DNA of 64,000 bases from a virus, in IMG/VR virus record IMGVR_UViG_3300011116_000709, positions 1 to 64,000 of that record; one strand, written 5' to 3'. Shown piece by piece: positions 17,889 through 27,580 of the stretch; within the stretch, counting starts at the first letter, position 1; every line of letters begins with the position of its first letter. The notes beneath the pieces are model-generated. The model was not told where the DNA came from, searched no databases, and worked only from the letters and a program-made list of their open reading frames with translations. The translations under genes and the position numbers were made by a program.

Positions 17889-20800
17889 GTTCTGGTGGTA
17901 TAAATTTACAAGTTCCTTGTGATGTCATTATGATGGGTATAGGATAAACAGCATTCCAAGAACCTGCTGGAATAGTGGATGGACTCGTATCTGGGTGCAT
18001 CCATTTCGCCCATTCTCCGCGATTGGGTTTTGGTTGCGTAGCAGTTGAGATGTAACCATCACCACTCGCTTCAAAATTTTTGTTGCCGTCTGCTGCCGAA
18101 CCATCTGAAATTTTGTTTGCAACTCCTGCCCATTTTCCGTAAACAGGATAATTCGGTTGAGCACCTGTTCCGTTATTTGGAAAACCACCAAAACTTGCAC
18201 CCCTTAAACTGTCCCACCATTGGTAATATTTATTGCTTGAATTTACATTATAATTTGCAAAAGGATTGGCTTGTGTAAAGTTGGTAAGTGGAACTCGTGT
18301 TGCAATTTTTGCATTAGAATTTCCTGTGATATCCGCAACATGTGCCCACGAATACAGGTTATTTACTCCTATTTCTTGAGAGGCATAAGTGGTTAAGGTG
18401 TAAAGGGGTAGTGGATAAACTGAAGAACTGTCAAACAATCGCACTTTACCACAACTTCCTATAGTCAAAGATAACTGATATGGCCACAAACCGGTTGAAG
18501 CAGCAGCCTCCGTAAATGTGGCAACATTTCCTATATTTCCTGCTGAAGTTGCTACGCCATTCACTGTTGTGGGCACAAAATACGATTGTGCATTGTTATA
18601 TCTAGAAAACCCTTCTGTGATTCCTGTGTTCCACCCGTCACACATGGACACTCGATGCCCACTGTTTATGGGGTAGTAGAGTCCACCGTCTACGCCGAAG
18701 GTGCTACCAACAGAAGCATTGAATGGTCTTCCGTAGTAACTAGAATTCGTTTCCAGCAACAACATTCCAGAATAGTTGAAAGAATATCTAACTGCGTTTA
18801 ATGCTATACTTCCACCACACAAAGTATGGGAGACGGCATAAGAGCCTGCTCCAAACCCAAGACTTATGCCTGAATATGTGCTGAACGCATGGCTTGTAAA
18901 TGGCCAACAAAGAGCAACCAAATTTCCATCTTGATAAATTTTTGAGTTTTGTGTGGCTCTTATTGCGTGGTTTTGTCCGTCATAAACATTACCATAACTA
19001 GAAGAATATCCTCTTGAAAACCATTGTTGATTTTTAGATATAACATTTCCTAACCGTGCTTCAGATCCCAAATCAACGACTATGGAACCATCTGCTACTT
19101 CAGACACAACTATGGAAGCCTGTCCTCTAGGACGACACGACAGCCTACTGCTTTCACTAATTCTTAAACCACGCCTACCACCTTTTACGACCATCAATTT
19201 ATTGATGTACAGTTCAGAATTATTGTAAACATGAACAGGATATAGTCCAGAATTTTTAAATCCGCTCCAACCATTACTCCATCCAAACTGCATATCCTGA
19301 CAAGCGTTTGATGTGGTAGTTCCAGAAATGGTGCTACCATTTTGACCAGAGAATTGGCTTCGATTTCTGTGAAGTGTTATTCCACTTAAAAAATTTGTTC
19401 CCTCAGAGTCGCTGTATGCACGGAAATATAGAGTGCAACCGTCTGTTGAGAGGAATTTAACCCAATCGTCCGATTCGTGCATATTCACATTGCCCATCTT
19501 ATATCCGTAGACTATAACTCTTTGCTGATAGATGGGTTGTCCGTTTCCGTATGCGGCAGAATTGCTCCATATCGAACCGCTATATCCAGCACCTAATCCA
19601 TAAGGAGAAGCAGTTGTAAACTTAGTAACAGTTGGTTGACCAATACTGAAAACTCTACCGAGAGTAATACCAGTAGAAGTACTGGAAAAATCTGCACTAA
19701 TAGTAATATTTCGATAAATAGATGAATTGAAAGATTCTACATTATAAAAACCAGCACTGAGTCCACTGGTAGAACCTGGATATACAGGAACATTAAAAGA
19801 CATATTAAACATTGGGAGTCCGCCAACAGCAGATGTCCAAAAATGACCCAAAGAAACTTTACTGTTGTTGGAAGCCTTTATTGCATTTCCAACATAACTC
19901 ACAGTCTGAATCCATATACTACTATCTGTCAAATAACGACCAAGAGGATTTGATCTGCTTCCGCCAGCAATTTTATCGTTTGGCGGATCGTATTGTGGTA
20001 TATCAGCACCCTCAAGGAAATTGATCTGGGAATTGTTACACAAGATTCCGTTAATCATATGGGAAGCAGTAATCAATGGAGTATTATACAAGTATCCATC
20101 TACTCCTGGAGCATTAACATTAGAAACTCCAGCAGAATGTCCCGGATGATTATCAGAAAATGCGTAATCCAACCCGTAACCGTCCCATCTAGTAACTTTG
20201 CTGTTCACGCAGTTCAAAACAGACATATACCCCAAAGCACCAATATGTGCAATTCCTATTTCAGAATCTTCAACATTCAATAGATGGGGTCTTGGAGAAA
20301 GAGTATCGCTATTTGCTTCAGTAAGAGAAAAAGTACTAGAATATGTTCCAGCAGTTGCTCCTAACGGACCAGTTGCACCAAGAGGATACTGTTCTGTAAA
20401 TCCGTCAATTCTTGCATTTACAAACATCAAATTCCTGATGGCTTTTAATTTTCCACCACGAATATTTAGAGGAGACTTGGATTCAAATGCGTATGGTGTA
20501 GAAGACCCATAGTATGTGTGACGAATCACAACTGGGAAATTGGTTACAAGATGAACATCATCGCTGATGTGTGTGACTCCACTTGGGCGAGAAGGATATG
20601 TGAATCCACTAGAAACTGTTGGTGCGTTGTTCCATGCAGTAAGCCCGTAGTATCCGTTTGGTTCACTATATTGGGCTTCAGGATAAGAAGAAGCCATTCC
20701 ACCCCAAGACACATTGTTTCCTAGCCCACTTGGAATTCTTCCAGCATTTCCACTGGCATCAGACATTCCAACCAATCCAGTTTGACTGTTTCCAACAAAA

Positions 20801-21591
20801 CTTGGAACTCGGGTATCCACATTTGCATTTTTAAACACAAGACTCAAAGCATCAACAGAACCAGTAGCACCAGAAATTTTTGCAAGTCCAAGAATTCCAT
20901 CACCTTCTTCATACGGCAATTTGTGGTTAAAGAAGTGGTTTCCAATACTCTGTGTCATGGTTCTAGAACTATTAAGTGATATACTGTACTTAGTGTCTTC
21001 AAAAGCCGAACTGCTACCTGCTGCGGTTGAATACAGATCAGAATAGTAGTCATGCGAACCTAGACTGGCATTTGAAATTGCAACATATCCACCAACATCT
21101 TCTGCTGTAAACCCGTGTGCTGTGCCGCCGTCTCTGCTCCACAGATAAACATCACCCGTGTGTCCGTAACCACTAAATTTGCTCAAGTCCCATTGGTAGT
21201 TTGCAACCTGCCACAAATACCTTTGTTTTACAGCAGCAGCATCTCCCTGAATTATAATATTTCCACCCTGTGGATGGTACAGATTATCGGGCCAATCACT
21301 CGCAGATGTAGAGGTGTAAATTCCTTTTTGGAACTGAATAGTTAGTGTTGCATTTCCAAATATTGTATATTTTTGTGCTTCTGCCCAAGCCTTTGCTAGC
21401 GTGGCAAAAGGCTTGGCAAGAGTTCCGTTACCAGTGGTATCGTTTCCCAGAGTAAGTCCTGTCCATGTGGAGGTAGAACCAGTTTTTCCTCTACCATCAG
21501 GAGCAATATAGATGGTGGTGTCCTCTGCAATAACCTTGAGGTTTTGCAGGGGGTTGTTGGACGGTGACGGTATTGGGGAAAAGTCTGGCAT
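17884..21591 (-). CDS. large beta-helix (pectate-lyase-like) tail protein
   Basis: A 1235-aa probable tail spike or fibre. Near residues 27-95 it shows the entry pattern of right-handed beta-helix proteins: TIYIAPDGRGKTGS, then GNGTLAKPFATLAKAWAEAQ and LTIQFQKGIY, and the rest is rich in Asn, Ser, Gly and short alternating hydrophobic strands compatible with a long solenoid. No catalytic lyase residues could be assigned, so enzyme activity is not claimed. A Pro-rich N-terminus (PDFSPIPSPSNNP) may link it to the virion. The ATG at 21591 lies 8 nt from a consensus late box and has no ribosome binding site. Confidence 0.75.
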   Translation of the reverse strand: MPDFSPIPSPSNNPLQNLKVIAEDTTIYIAPDGRGKTGSTSTWTGLTLGNDTTGNGTLAKPFATLAKAWAEAQKYTIFGNATLTIQFQKGIYTSTSASDWPDNLYHPQGGNIIIQGDAAAVKQRYLWQVANYQWDLSKFSGYGHTGDVYLWSRDGGTAHGFTAEDVGGYVAISNASLGSHDYYSDLYSTAAGSSSAFEDTKYSISLNSSRTMTQSIGNHFFNHKLPYEEGDGILGLAKISGATGSVDALSLVFKNANVDTRVPSFVGNSQTGLVGMSDASGNAGRIPSGLGNNVSWGGMASSYPEAQYSEPNGYYGLTAWNNAPTVSSGFTYPSRPSGVTHISDDVHLVTNFPVVIRHTYYGSSTPYAFESKSPLNIRGGKLKAIRNLMFVNARIDGFTEQYPLGATGPLGATAGTYSSTFSLTEANSDTLSPRPHLLNVEDSEIGIAHIGALGYMSVLNCVNSKVTRWDGYGLDYAFSDNHPGHSAGVSNVNAPGVDGYLYNTPLITASHMINGILCNNSQINFLEGADIPQYDPPNDKIAGGSRSNPLGRYLTDSSIWIQTVSYVGNAIKASNNSKVSLGHFWTSAVGGLPMFNMSFNVPVYPGSTSGLSAGFYNVESFNSSIYRNITISADFSSTSTGITLGRVFSIGQPTVTKFTTASPYGLGAGYSGSIWSNSAAYGNGQPIYQQRVIVYGYKMGNVNMHESDDWVKFLSTDGCTLYFRAYSDSEGTNFLSGITLHRNRSQFSGQNGSTISGTTTSNACQDMQFGWSNGWSGFKNSGLYPVHVYNNSELYINKLMVVKGGRRGLRISESSRLSCRPRGQASIVVSEVADGSIVVDLGSEARLGNVISKNQQWFSRGYSSSYGNVYDGQNHAIRATQNSKIYQDGNLVALCWPFTSHAFSTYSGISLGFGAGSYAVSHTLCGGSIALNAVRYSFNYSGMLLLETNSSYYGRPFNASVGSTFGVDGGLYYPINSGHRVSMCDGWNTGITEGFSRYNNAQSYFVPTTVNGVATSAGNIGNVATFTEAAASTGLWPYQLSLTIGSCGKVRLFDSSSVYPLPLYTLTTYASQEIGVNNLYSWAHVADITGNSNAKIATRVPLTNFTQANPFANYNVNSSNKYYQWWDSLRGASFGGFPNNGTGAQPNYPVYGKWAGVANKISDGSAADGNKNFEASGDGYISTATQPKPNRGEWAKWMHPDTSPSTIPAGSWNAVYPIPIIMTSQGTCKFIPPEL

Positions 21592-21598
21592 ATGTGGT

Positions 21599-21606
21599 TA
21601 TTTATA
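21599..21606 (-). promoter_or_regulatory. late promoter (consensus) for beta-helix gene
   Basis: Minus strand TATAAATA, exact T4 late consensus, ending 8 nt before the ATG at 21591. A transcript starting 5-6 nt downstream would be almost leaderless. Confidence 0.75.
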
Positions 21607-21610
21607 GGAG

Positions 21611-24076
21611 TTATGCTAGCCGTTGAATGTATCCGTATCCTGACCCAAGCGGTGTATTATTTCCAGTTCCACGAACACCATAAGTGTCGTATTCAGCGTA
21701 TCCAAAAACATAGCCTGACATTGCTGTAACTGTATCTGATCCTACTGTTGTGGCACTAGGATTGAGAGTCGGAGGAATTACAAAAGCGGTCCACCCACCC
21801 CCCCAATTGCTAACTGCACCTTTTATTGTTTCTATGGCATTATTACTCATCTTCCAATGCAAGTTTATTTTTCCACCTTTCCCATCATCAGTCGTACCCG
21901 TACCCCACAACTGATCGTCACTAGCAATATGTAAATACTTACCTGTTGGAACTGTCCATACTTTAGCCATATAATTGGTGGGATCGTTGTCATAAGCACT
22001 GTTTGTATTTTCCACCCATTGTCCGTAAACAAACCAAGTTCCAGCAGGAATTCCATTAGATGTTATACCACCACTAGATGCAAAATAAAATGGTTGAACA
22101 TACCCAACCGCTCCCGGAGTGGTATTGCTTGGTTTCACCATCACATTCGTAGCACCACCAAAATCTCCAACCTTGAGAGTGCCGTTCACATCAAGAGACG
22201 CACCTGGAGTGCCTGTGTGGATTCCTACATTCCCTAAATTGTTAACATACAATCTGGTTTGTGAGGATGTGTCATTTTGTCCACGAGTAGCAAGTTGCCA
22301 TTCAGTATACTTTAGTGATTGAGTGCTGTACCCATTAAAACCAAAATATCCAACGGTTGTTCCGTCTTGTTTGGTGGAGATAAAGAAAGCATCGTCCTTG
22401 TTGTTGGTTATTTGGCTTCCACCAACACTCAGTATTAGTGGATTTCTGCTAGTGTTATTTGTGTCACCAGAGAACAGGATGTCACCTGGGTTTCCACTGC
22501 CGTATATCCGCATCCGCTCTGTGCCTGTCTTGGATGTCTCGCCGCCGTTGGTGTAGAACACCAAGTCGCCACCGCTTGCACCACTCAGCAGTTCGCTGCG
22601 GAGCGAATTGGAGTCGGTGGAACGAATCAGGAGGTTACTGTACGGCAGGTCAACCCCGTCAATGATGGCTGCACGGGTGTACGGCTTGGCTTTAATGATG
22701 TAACGAACTGCCAGATACGGTGGCATGTTGTTGTGGGGGGTGTTGGAGCCAGTATCAGAGATAAAGACAGGATACTCGGAAGCAGCCGTACCAACATTAA
22801 CCTGTAGTTCACCTGCACCTGCGGTACGAGCAAGTGCCGTTGTCAGAGTTCCGAAAAGAGCGTGATCGTGGGCAGGCATCTCTGCAATTGTGAGTTGATG
22901 CCGATCTTCTCCACCCATTGCTCCAAGAGCGATTGGGCCATATTGTCCAGTAATATGAATATAAGGATTATCGCCTTCTGCACCAGCAGCATCAGAATCC
23001 GTACTCATTACGCCGATAGGAGTTCGCCCAGACAGATCGGGAACATTAAACGCAAGAACTTGCACAGTATTGATACTGGCAACGCCTCTGTCTGTTTTTG
23101 CATCTGCTCCGCTAATCACACGAACCGCTGAAGCAGCAGGATTAGGATTGGTGTTGGAACCCAATCCCTGAACAAAAAAGTTAGGCATTATGAATCTGCG
23201 TGTGTTGCTTGGTCCAGTAGCAGTCCATTTAGGAAGTATTTGAACCTGAAGCCCATATGCTCCACCGTCATGCCCAACGCCTTTAGACACAACTAATCCG
23301 TATACATCCCATGTGTTTTCGTGAGACGCTACATCCGTTCCATTCAGAGTTCCCCAAGGGGTGGAACTAGGATTAGTCAGAGTTCCAGCCGCAGCATTAT
23401 TGTGATTTTTTACAAATACATAGTCACCAACTTGGGTTGCGGTGTGAATCGAAGCCGATCCAGCACTCAAAGAAATACTTACAATGTGCCCGTAAATAGG
23501 AGCACGATCACCTGTGGTGTAGCACAGTTTAGAATACAATTCAGTATACGAACCTATAGAGTAGGTTCCACCATTGCACTCCAACCATGTATCAGGAATG
23601 CTTGTGCCTGCAAACGGCATGATTGTGCCCACAGGCTGAATCTCGTCTATTCCAATGGTGGACGATCCGCCAATCTGTGTGCCCAAGTAGTTGTTCAGCA
23701 CAAAGCCGTTCAGGGTGGGGTGGCGTGTAACCACAGGCTTCACAACGGTTCCCAAAGCACTGGGTGGATTGTGGGTCAAGCCGCCTGCACACACTCCCGA
23801 CAGGAAAAGTACTGGATACGAAATGCCTGCAAACTGGGGCAGATCAATGTAGCCACCGTAAGTAAGTTCAAAAGTGTTGGTGTCTACTTTGGCACTCACA
23901 ATACCCAACACTTCAGCGTTAACAGCAGAGTCCGCTTGTGCTCGCACATACGAGGGCGATCCGTTGTTCCACCGAAGCACATCACCCACAGTAAAGCCGT
24001 GAGACGCAAGAGAAATGCTCTCTTTCAGAGTTCTGGCTGTTGCTGCACCGCCTGTTAATACGAGTGATGATCCCAT
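21611..24076 (-). CDS. tail fibre protein with tail-collar domain
   Basis: An 821-aa probable short-fibre-like protein. Residues ~15-130 hold a beta module (FTVGDVLRWNNGSPSYVRAQ, AEVLGIVSAKVDTNTFELTY, SGVCAGGLTHNPPSA) that is also present in the next fibre gene. Residues ~140-175 and ~385-420 hold a phage tail-collar domain: QPVGTIMPFAGTSIPDTWLE, CNGGTYSIGSYTELYSKL, then HQLTIAEMPAHDHALFG. A GASLDVNGTLKVG motif follows, as in many fibre shafts. T4 gp12 has the same collar domain. The receptor-binding role is inferred. ATG at 24076 is preceded by AAAAGGA at long distance. Confidence 0.8.
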   Translation of the reverse strand: MGSSLVLTGGAATARTLKESISLASHGFTVGDVLRWNNGSPSYVRAQADSAVNAEVLGIVSAKVDTNTFELTYGGYIDLPQFAGISYPVLFLSGVCAGGLTHNPPSALGTVVKPVVTRHPTLNGFVLNNYLGTQIGGSSTIGIDEIQPVGTIMPFAGTSIPDTWLECNGGTYSIGSYTELYSKLCYTTGDRAPIYGHIVSISLSAGSASIHTATQVGDYVFVKNHNNAAAGTLTNPSSTPWGTLNGTDVASHENTWDVYGLVVSKGVGHDGGAYGLQVQILPKWTATGPSNTRRFIMPNFFVQGLGSNTNPNPAASAVRVISGADAKTDRGVASINTVQVLAFNVPDLSGRTPIGVMSTDSDAAGAEGDNPYIHITGQYGPIALGAMGGEDRHQLTIAEMPAHDHALFGTLTTALARTAGAGELQVNVGTAASEYPVFISDTGSNTPHNNMPPYLAVRYIIKAKPYTRAAIIDGVDLPYSNLLIRSTDSNSLRSELLSGASGGDLVFYTNGGETSKTGTERMRIYGSGNPGDILFSGDTNNTSRNPLILSVGGSQITNNKDDAFFISTKQDGTTVGYFGFNGYSTQSLKYTEWQLATRGQNDTSSQTRLYVNNLGNVGIHTGTPGASLDVNGTLKVGDFGGATNVMVKPSNTTPGAVGYVQPFYFASSGGITSNGIPAGTWFVYGQWVENTNSAYDNDPTNYMAKVWTVPTGKYLHIASDDQLWGTGTTDDGKGGKINLHWKMSNNAIETIKGAVSNWGGGWTAFVIPPTLNPSATTVGSDTVTAMSGYVFGYAEYDTYGVRGTGNNTPLGSGYGYIQRLA

Positions 24077-24092
24077 GTGTGTGTTCCTTTTA

Positions 24093-24296
24093 TCAGCCTA
24101 CTACTATAAAACTAACATCTGCTATGAGATTGTAATCCGTAGAATCTGTTGAATTGTCCCAAATAGTATAATAGAATTCTGTGGTTGTGTTAGCATAAGT
24201 ATCATGCCCATCGGCTACACTCAATCCAGCAACTGGTGCTCCCAGAGTCAGAGTTGAACCGATTGGACTTATTGTGTTGGCTTTAAGAGTGCTCAT
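24093..24296 (-). CDS. small fibre-cluster protein, 67 aa
   Basis: A 67-aa acidic, Thr/Ser-rich protein beginning MSTLKANTISPIGSTLTLG, which resembles the short N-terminal or shaft motifs (TLKANTI...STLTLG) of phage fibre and structural proteins. The remainder (EFYYTIWDNSTDST...ADVSFIVVG) looks like beta strands. It could be a small fibre accessory or attachment protein, but no function is assigned. It sits between two fibre genes with 8- and 16-nt gaps. Confidence 0.6.
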   Translation of the reverse strand: MSTLKANTISPIGSTLTLGAPVAGLSVADGHDTYANTTTEFYYTIWDNSTDSTDYNLIADVSFIVVG

Positions 24297-24301
24297 GTGT
24301 G

Positions 24302-24309
24302 TATTTACC
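24302..24309 (-). promoter_or_regulatory. weak late-box candidate before 67-aa gene
   Basis: Minus strand GGTAAATA, 5 nt upstream of the ATG at 24296. It keeps the TAAATA core but lacks the usual first bases, so it may be chance. Confidence 0.3.
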
Positions 24310-27300
24310 CCACGAAAATTACAGTAACCACTTCTGGATCGGTGTTATTATTTAAGTCGATATTTGCTATTGTTATTGTACAAACACTTGTTGCCGCAGC
24401 AGCACCGCTCCACAAACCAACTGCGGTTTGATAAACTCCTCCTTGTCCACCACCCGGATTAGGGTGCACAACATTTGGATTTCTTTCGTTTGCGGCTCCA
24501 GCAACAGCATAATTATCCGGAAGTGGTGTAGTGAAATAAATGCTGTATTGTCCAACAGCGTCTCTGTATACTGAAGATATGTTTCCACTACCTTGAATCG
24601 TTATGCTACCTGTTCCAACTGCTGGATTAGCAGCAACATAAAATCTAACCCACGCACGAACACCAAACAAGGGTGCAGTCCCAGTCGGAGCAGCAAAAGT
24701 GGCTCCACCAATCACCATTCCGCTTGTTGCACGGACATAAGTGCTTGACTTAATATCACCGTTCACATCAAGGGCTACGGCAGGATTGCTCTTATTGATA
24801 CCAACATTCATATTAGTACCACTAAAAGCCATCAGCAATCCGTGTGTTCCGCTAGACCACGGGCCAATTCCAAATGTGTGTCCTTGATCTATTGCACCAA
24901 CTTTTCCAAATACTAGGTAACTTCCACCTTTATACGCATTTGTGCCATTATAATCTCCCTGACCACCACTGGTATTGAAAATCAAGAAATTGTTGTCTGT
25001 ACTGGTTGCAACTATTTGTGGACTAGAATAGCCGTATGTCCAGCCCTGAACAACCAAACGAGGCTGATATCCAAAAGAACTAGTAGTAGAAACACGATCA
25101 TATGTGGTTCCAATATTAAAACTACCAGAAAAACTAGCAGTGCTTCCAACAATACTGAAAGTATCGCTCATAGACACCGCTCCACCCAACGACGGGCTAA
25201 CAGCACCCGAAGTCTTCCACACAAGAGACGGCTCGCTTCCGCTAGCACCCACGACCAGTGCACTTCGTGCGGAAGAAAGTGCAGGAACACTGCTGATCCA
25301 TCCGTCTGAAGACACAGCAGAACGCACTCCGTAACCAATTGCTAGGCTTGGAGTGGACGGGCGTGTGCTAATCACATTCCACGAAGCAGCAGTGTATCCT
25401 CCACCTGCAACTGATGGGCTAGTGTCCGATGTGTAACGAGACACCAACAGGTCACGACCTTGTGCGGTTGCGGCTAGAGTGGCTCCCACGCGAACTTCAC
25501 CAAGCACATCAAGCGGGCACAAGATACGATTACCAGCAGCAGAATCATCAACGCCTAGCCACTTGCTAGACGCTCCACCCGCAGCCACTCCCACATATCC
25601 TGTCACACCCACAGTGCTGGTGTAACTGCCTGGACCAGAAGCAATTCGTATGGCTTCACGCCCATTAGAAGTGCCGTCGTACACACCTACTTGCAAATCA
25701 CCAGTAATACCATCCAAAATATTTGTAATCAAGAAGTTGTCAAGATTGGCGTAACTGATACCTGTGGCAGCACCACGAACATCGCCACGATACGAGAACA
25801 GGTATCCGGTAAGAGGGCCAGTTGCCATCAACATGGGCTTACGAACTGTGCCTTCTGCTGATGGTGGGCTACTTGAAAGAGAAGAAACTCCACTCTCAAA
25901 AGAACCAGTTGTTCCAGCACAATCTTTAGCCAAGAAGTAAACAGTTCCAGCAGTAAGTGGCGACAAATTACACGAGAAGAATCCGTCCATTAGTATATCA
26001 AAATTTTCGTTCACATCACCAGTCGCTCCAACAGAAATCACCATTCCTGCAATTTCTGCTTCTTCAGGAGTATTGGCTTGCCCCTTTACATAAATTCCGT
26101 TGGGATAATACGCTTCAGCAGTCTTTCCACCTGTTAGACTGTATGTGAGAGTGACTCCGGGTGTATACGCTTTGAATCGCACCACATCACCCACACTAAA
26201 CTTGTTGAACTGTTGAATTCGTGTGGCAACCGAAGACGAATTAGCAATCTGAATTGGGGTTTGCAACACACCACCAGTAAAAGGAATAACAATTGCCGAG
26301 TTTGTTCCTGTGGCAATCAGAACTGCTTTTTGGATGGTTCCGGGTGAACTCGGTTGAACTGGTGTAATAGTTCCTGCTGAAGACGGAGACAGGTAATACG
26401 CTCTGCCTGCCACAAGAGAAGTAGCCGCTTGATTCACAGGGGCAAAATTTCCAAAAATTTCACCTATGAATGTTATTTCAAATTCAGGATCGCCTGATTT
26501 GGAAACAATTCCAACAACTTCTGCACTGTCAGCATCAGAGGCAACCGCTGTTTCATATAGACCATTGGTTTGATTTAAACGAACAGGAGTACCAAACAAG
26601 AAAGTGTTGCCCGATTGATTGATGGTCTTTCGGTTTGCACCGTCAGAAATGTTGACAAACGGGCGTGCTCCGTATGTGGTTCCGTTCAAAACTTCCATGA
26701 ATACAGTAGCACCTGCGGGAGAATACCGTCCAAACTGAACCGAACGATTGCTTGTGGTTCCTGCGTCTCCACTGGAAGTCAGTTGAACAAGCAATCCGTG
26801 ATCGCTGGTGCTGCCACCGTCTAGACGGATTCCTGTTCCGTGAACAGGTAGAACCCCACCCGCATTTGGATAAATTCCAAAAGTAGCCCCGCTGATACCA
26901 ATATGAGCATTGGCTTGCCACACACCCGTCAGCCCATGAACATTCGTAGTTTTCCACAGCCACTCTGCGGTGTTTCCGCTACCCCCACGATCAATCAGCA
27001 GACCACCACCACCTGCTGCATCAATTTTGGTGTCGCTAGACCCCGCAGCAGTATTTCCTAGAATCAGGTTGTAGTCATCAATAGTTACCACATTTGCGTT
27101 TACAGTGAATGTAGACGCATTGAATGTGACATCACCGTTGAATGTGACTCCACTTTGGAATGTCACAGGCTGCATGAAAGTAATGCCCTTGTTTACATTA
27201 TCTGCAATAGCAGCAGACAGGGTTCCACCCGCAGCCACAGTAATATCAATAGACGAAGACGAAACTCCGTCGTACACACGCATCTTGTTCAGTTTGTAAA

Positions 27301-27400
27301 TTTCTGTATTGGTAACATCCCTCCAAGTGTTGAAGGTGTCGCCAAGAGCCACTTCAGGAATAGCGTATGTGTTTATGTCTGGGCCGGTGTTTGCTGCCAT
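24305..27400 (-). CDS. long tail fibre / structural protein, 1031 aa
   Basis: A probable tail fibre. The N-terminus (residues 1-45, FNTWRDVTNTEIYKLNKMRV) has the helical look of baseplate- or fibre-attachment segments seen in cyanophage-type fibres. Residues ~105-165 have a NVVTIDDYNLILGNT and WLWKTTNVHGLTGVWQ shaft motif. Two copies of a beta module follow: AEVVGIVSKSGDPEFEITFI with AGRAYYLSPSSAGTITPVQ, and AEIAGMVISVGATGDVNENF with AGTVYFLAKDCAGTTGSFE. Both are related to the N-terminal module of the collar fibre. Near the C-terminus VGINKSNPAVALDVNGDIK is a fibre shaft motif. ATG at 27400 overlaps the small coiled-coil gene by 28 nt. Confidence 0.75.
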   Translation of the reverse strand: MAANTGPDINTYAIPEVALGDTFNTWRDVTNTEIYKLNKMRVYDGVSSSSIDITVAAGGTLSAAIADNVNKGITFMQPVTFQSGVTFNGDVTFNASTFTVNANVVTIDDYNLILGNTAAGSSDTKIDAAGGGGLLIDRGGSGNTAEWLWKTTNVHGLTGVWQANAHIGISGATFGIYPNAGGVLPVHGTGIRLDGGSTSDHGLLVQLTSSGDAGTTSNRSVQFGRYSPAGATVFMEVLNGTTYGARPFVNISDGANRKTINQSGNTFLFGTPVRLNQTNGLYETAVASDADSAEVVGIVSKSGDPEFEITFIGEIFGNFAPVNQAATSLVAGRAYYLSPSSAGTITPVQPSSPGTIQKAVLIATGTNSAIVIPFTGGVLQTPIQIANSSSVATRIQQFNKFSVGDVVRFKAYTPGVTLTYSLTGGKTAEAYYPNGIYVKGQANTPEEAEIAGMVISVGATGDVNENFDILMDGFFSCNLSPLTAGTVYFLAKDCAGTTGSFESGVSSLSSSPPSAEGTVRKPMLMATGPLTGYLFSYRGDVRGAATGISYANLDNFLITNILDGITGDLQVGVYDGTSNGREAIRIASGPGSYTSTVGVTGYVGVAAGGASSKWLGVDDSAAGNRILCPLDVLGEVRVGATLAATAQGRDLLVSRYTSDTSPSVAGGGYTAASWNVISTRPSTPSLAIGYGVRSAVSSDGWISSVPALSSARSALVVGASGSEPSLVWKTSGAVSPSLGGAVSMSDTFSIVGSTASFSGSFNIGTTYDRVSTTSSFGYQPRLVVQGWTYGYSSPQIVATSTDNNFLIFNTSGGQGDYNGTNAYKGGSYLVFGKVGAIDQGHTFGIGPWSSGTHGLLMAFSGTNMNVGINKSNPAVALDVNGDIKSSTYVRATSGMVIGGATFAAPTGTAPLFGVRAWVRFYVAANPAVGTGSITIQGSGNISSVYRDAVGQYSIYFTTPLPDNYAVAGAANERNPNVVHPNPGGGQGGVYQTAVGLWSGAAAATSVCTITIANIDLNNNTDPEVVTVIFVG

Positions 27401-27579
27401 GTGTGTCCTGTGCTGATTCGTGCTTCTAGTTCACTTACCCGTGCTGTCAGAGTATTTATCTGATCTTGTAAAGACTGTATGGTTATACTGACGGTTTCTT
27501 GGTGTGCTCGGTGGACAAGAGCATTCTTGTCTTTCAAATATAGAGCACCTGTGTGGGGATCACGAATGTACTTGCTCAC
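27373..27579 (-). CDS. small coiled-coil protein, 68 aa
   Basis: A 68-aa protein with a clear heptad region at residues ~30-57 (VSITIQSLQDQINTLTARVS, then ELEARIS), preceded by SKYIRDPHTGALYLKD, which reads like a virion-attachment tag. The start is a GTG at 27579 because GGAGG lies just ahead of it and overlaps the stop codon of the DUF4815-type gene; no ATG is suitable. It overlaps the long-fibre gene start by 28 nt, so its synthesis is probably coupled to both neighbours. A trimerising or fibre-linking role is plausible but inferred. Confidence 0.65.
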   Translation of the reverse strand: MSKYIRDPHTGALYLKDKNALVHRAHQETVSITIQSLQDQINTLTARVSELEARISTGHTWQQTPAQT

Positions 27580-27580
27580 C

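Noticed and set aside
23321-24058. Plus-strand 245-aa frame within the collar fibre gene.
   Set aside because: Antisense of a recognised tail-collar gene, no promoter or ribosome binding site, rich in Arg/Ser/Cys as shadows are.
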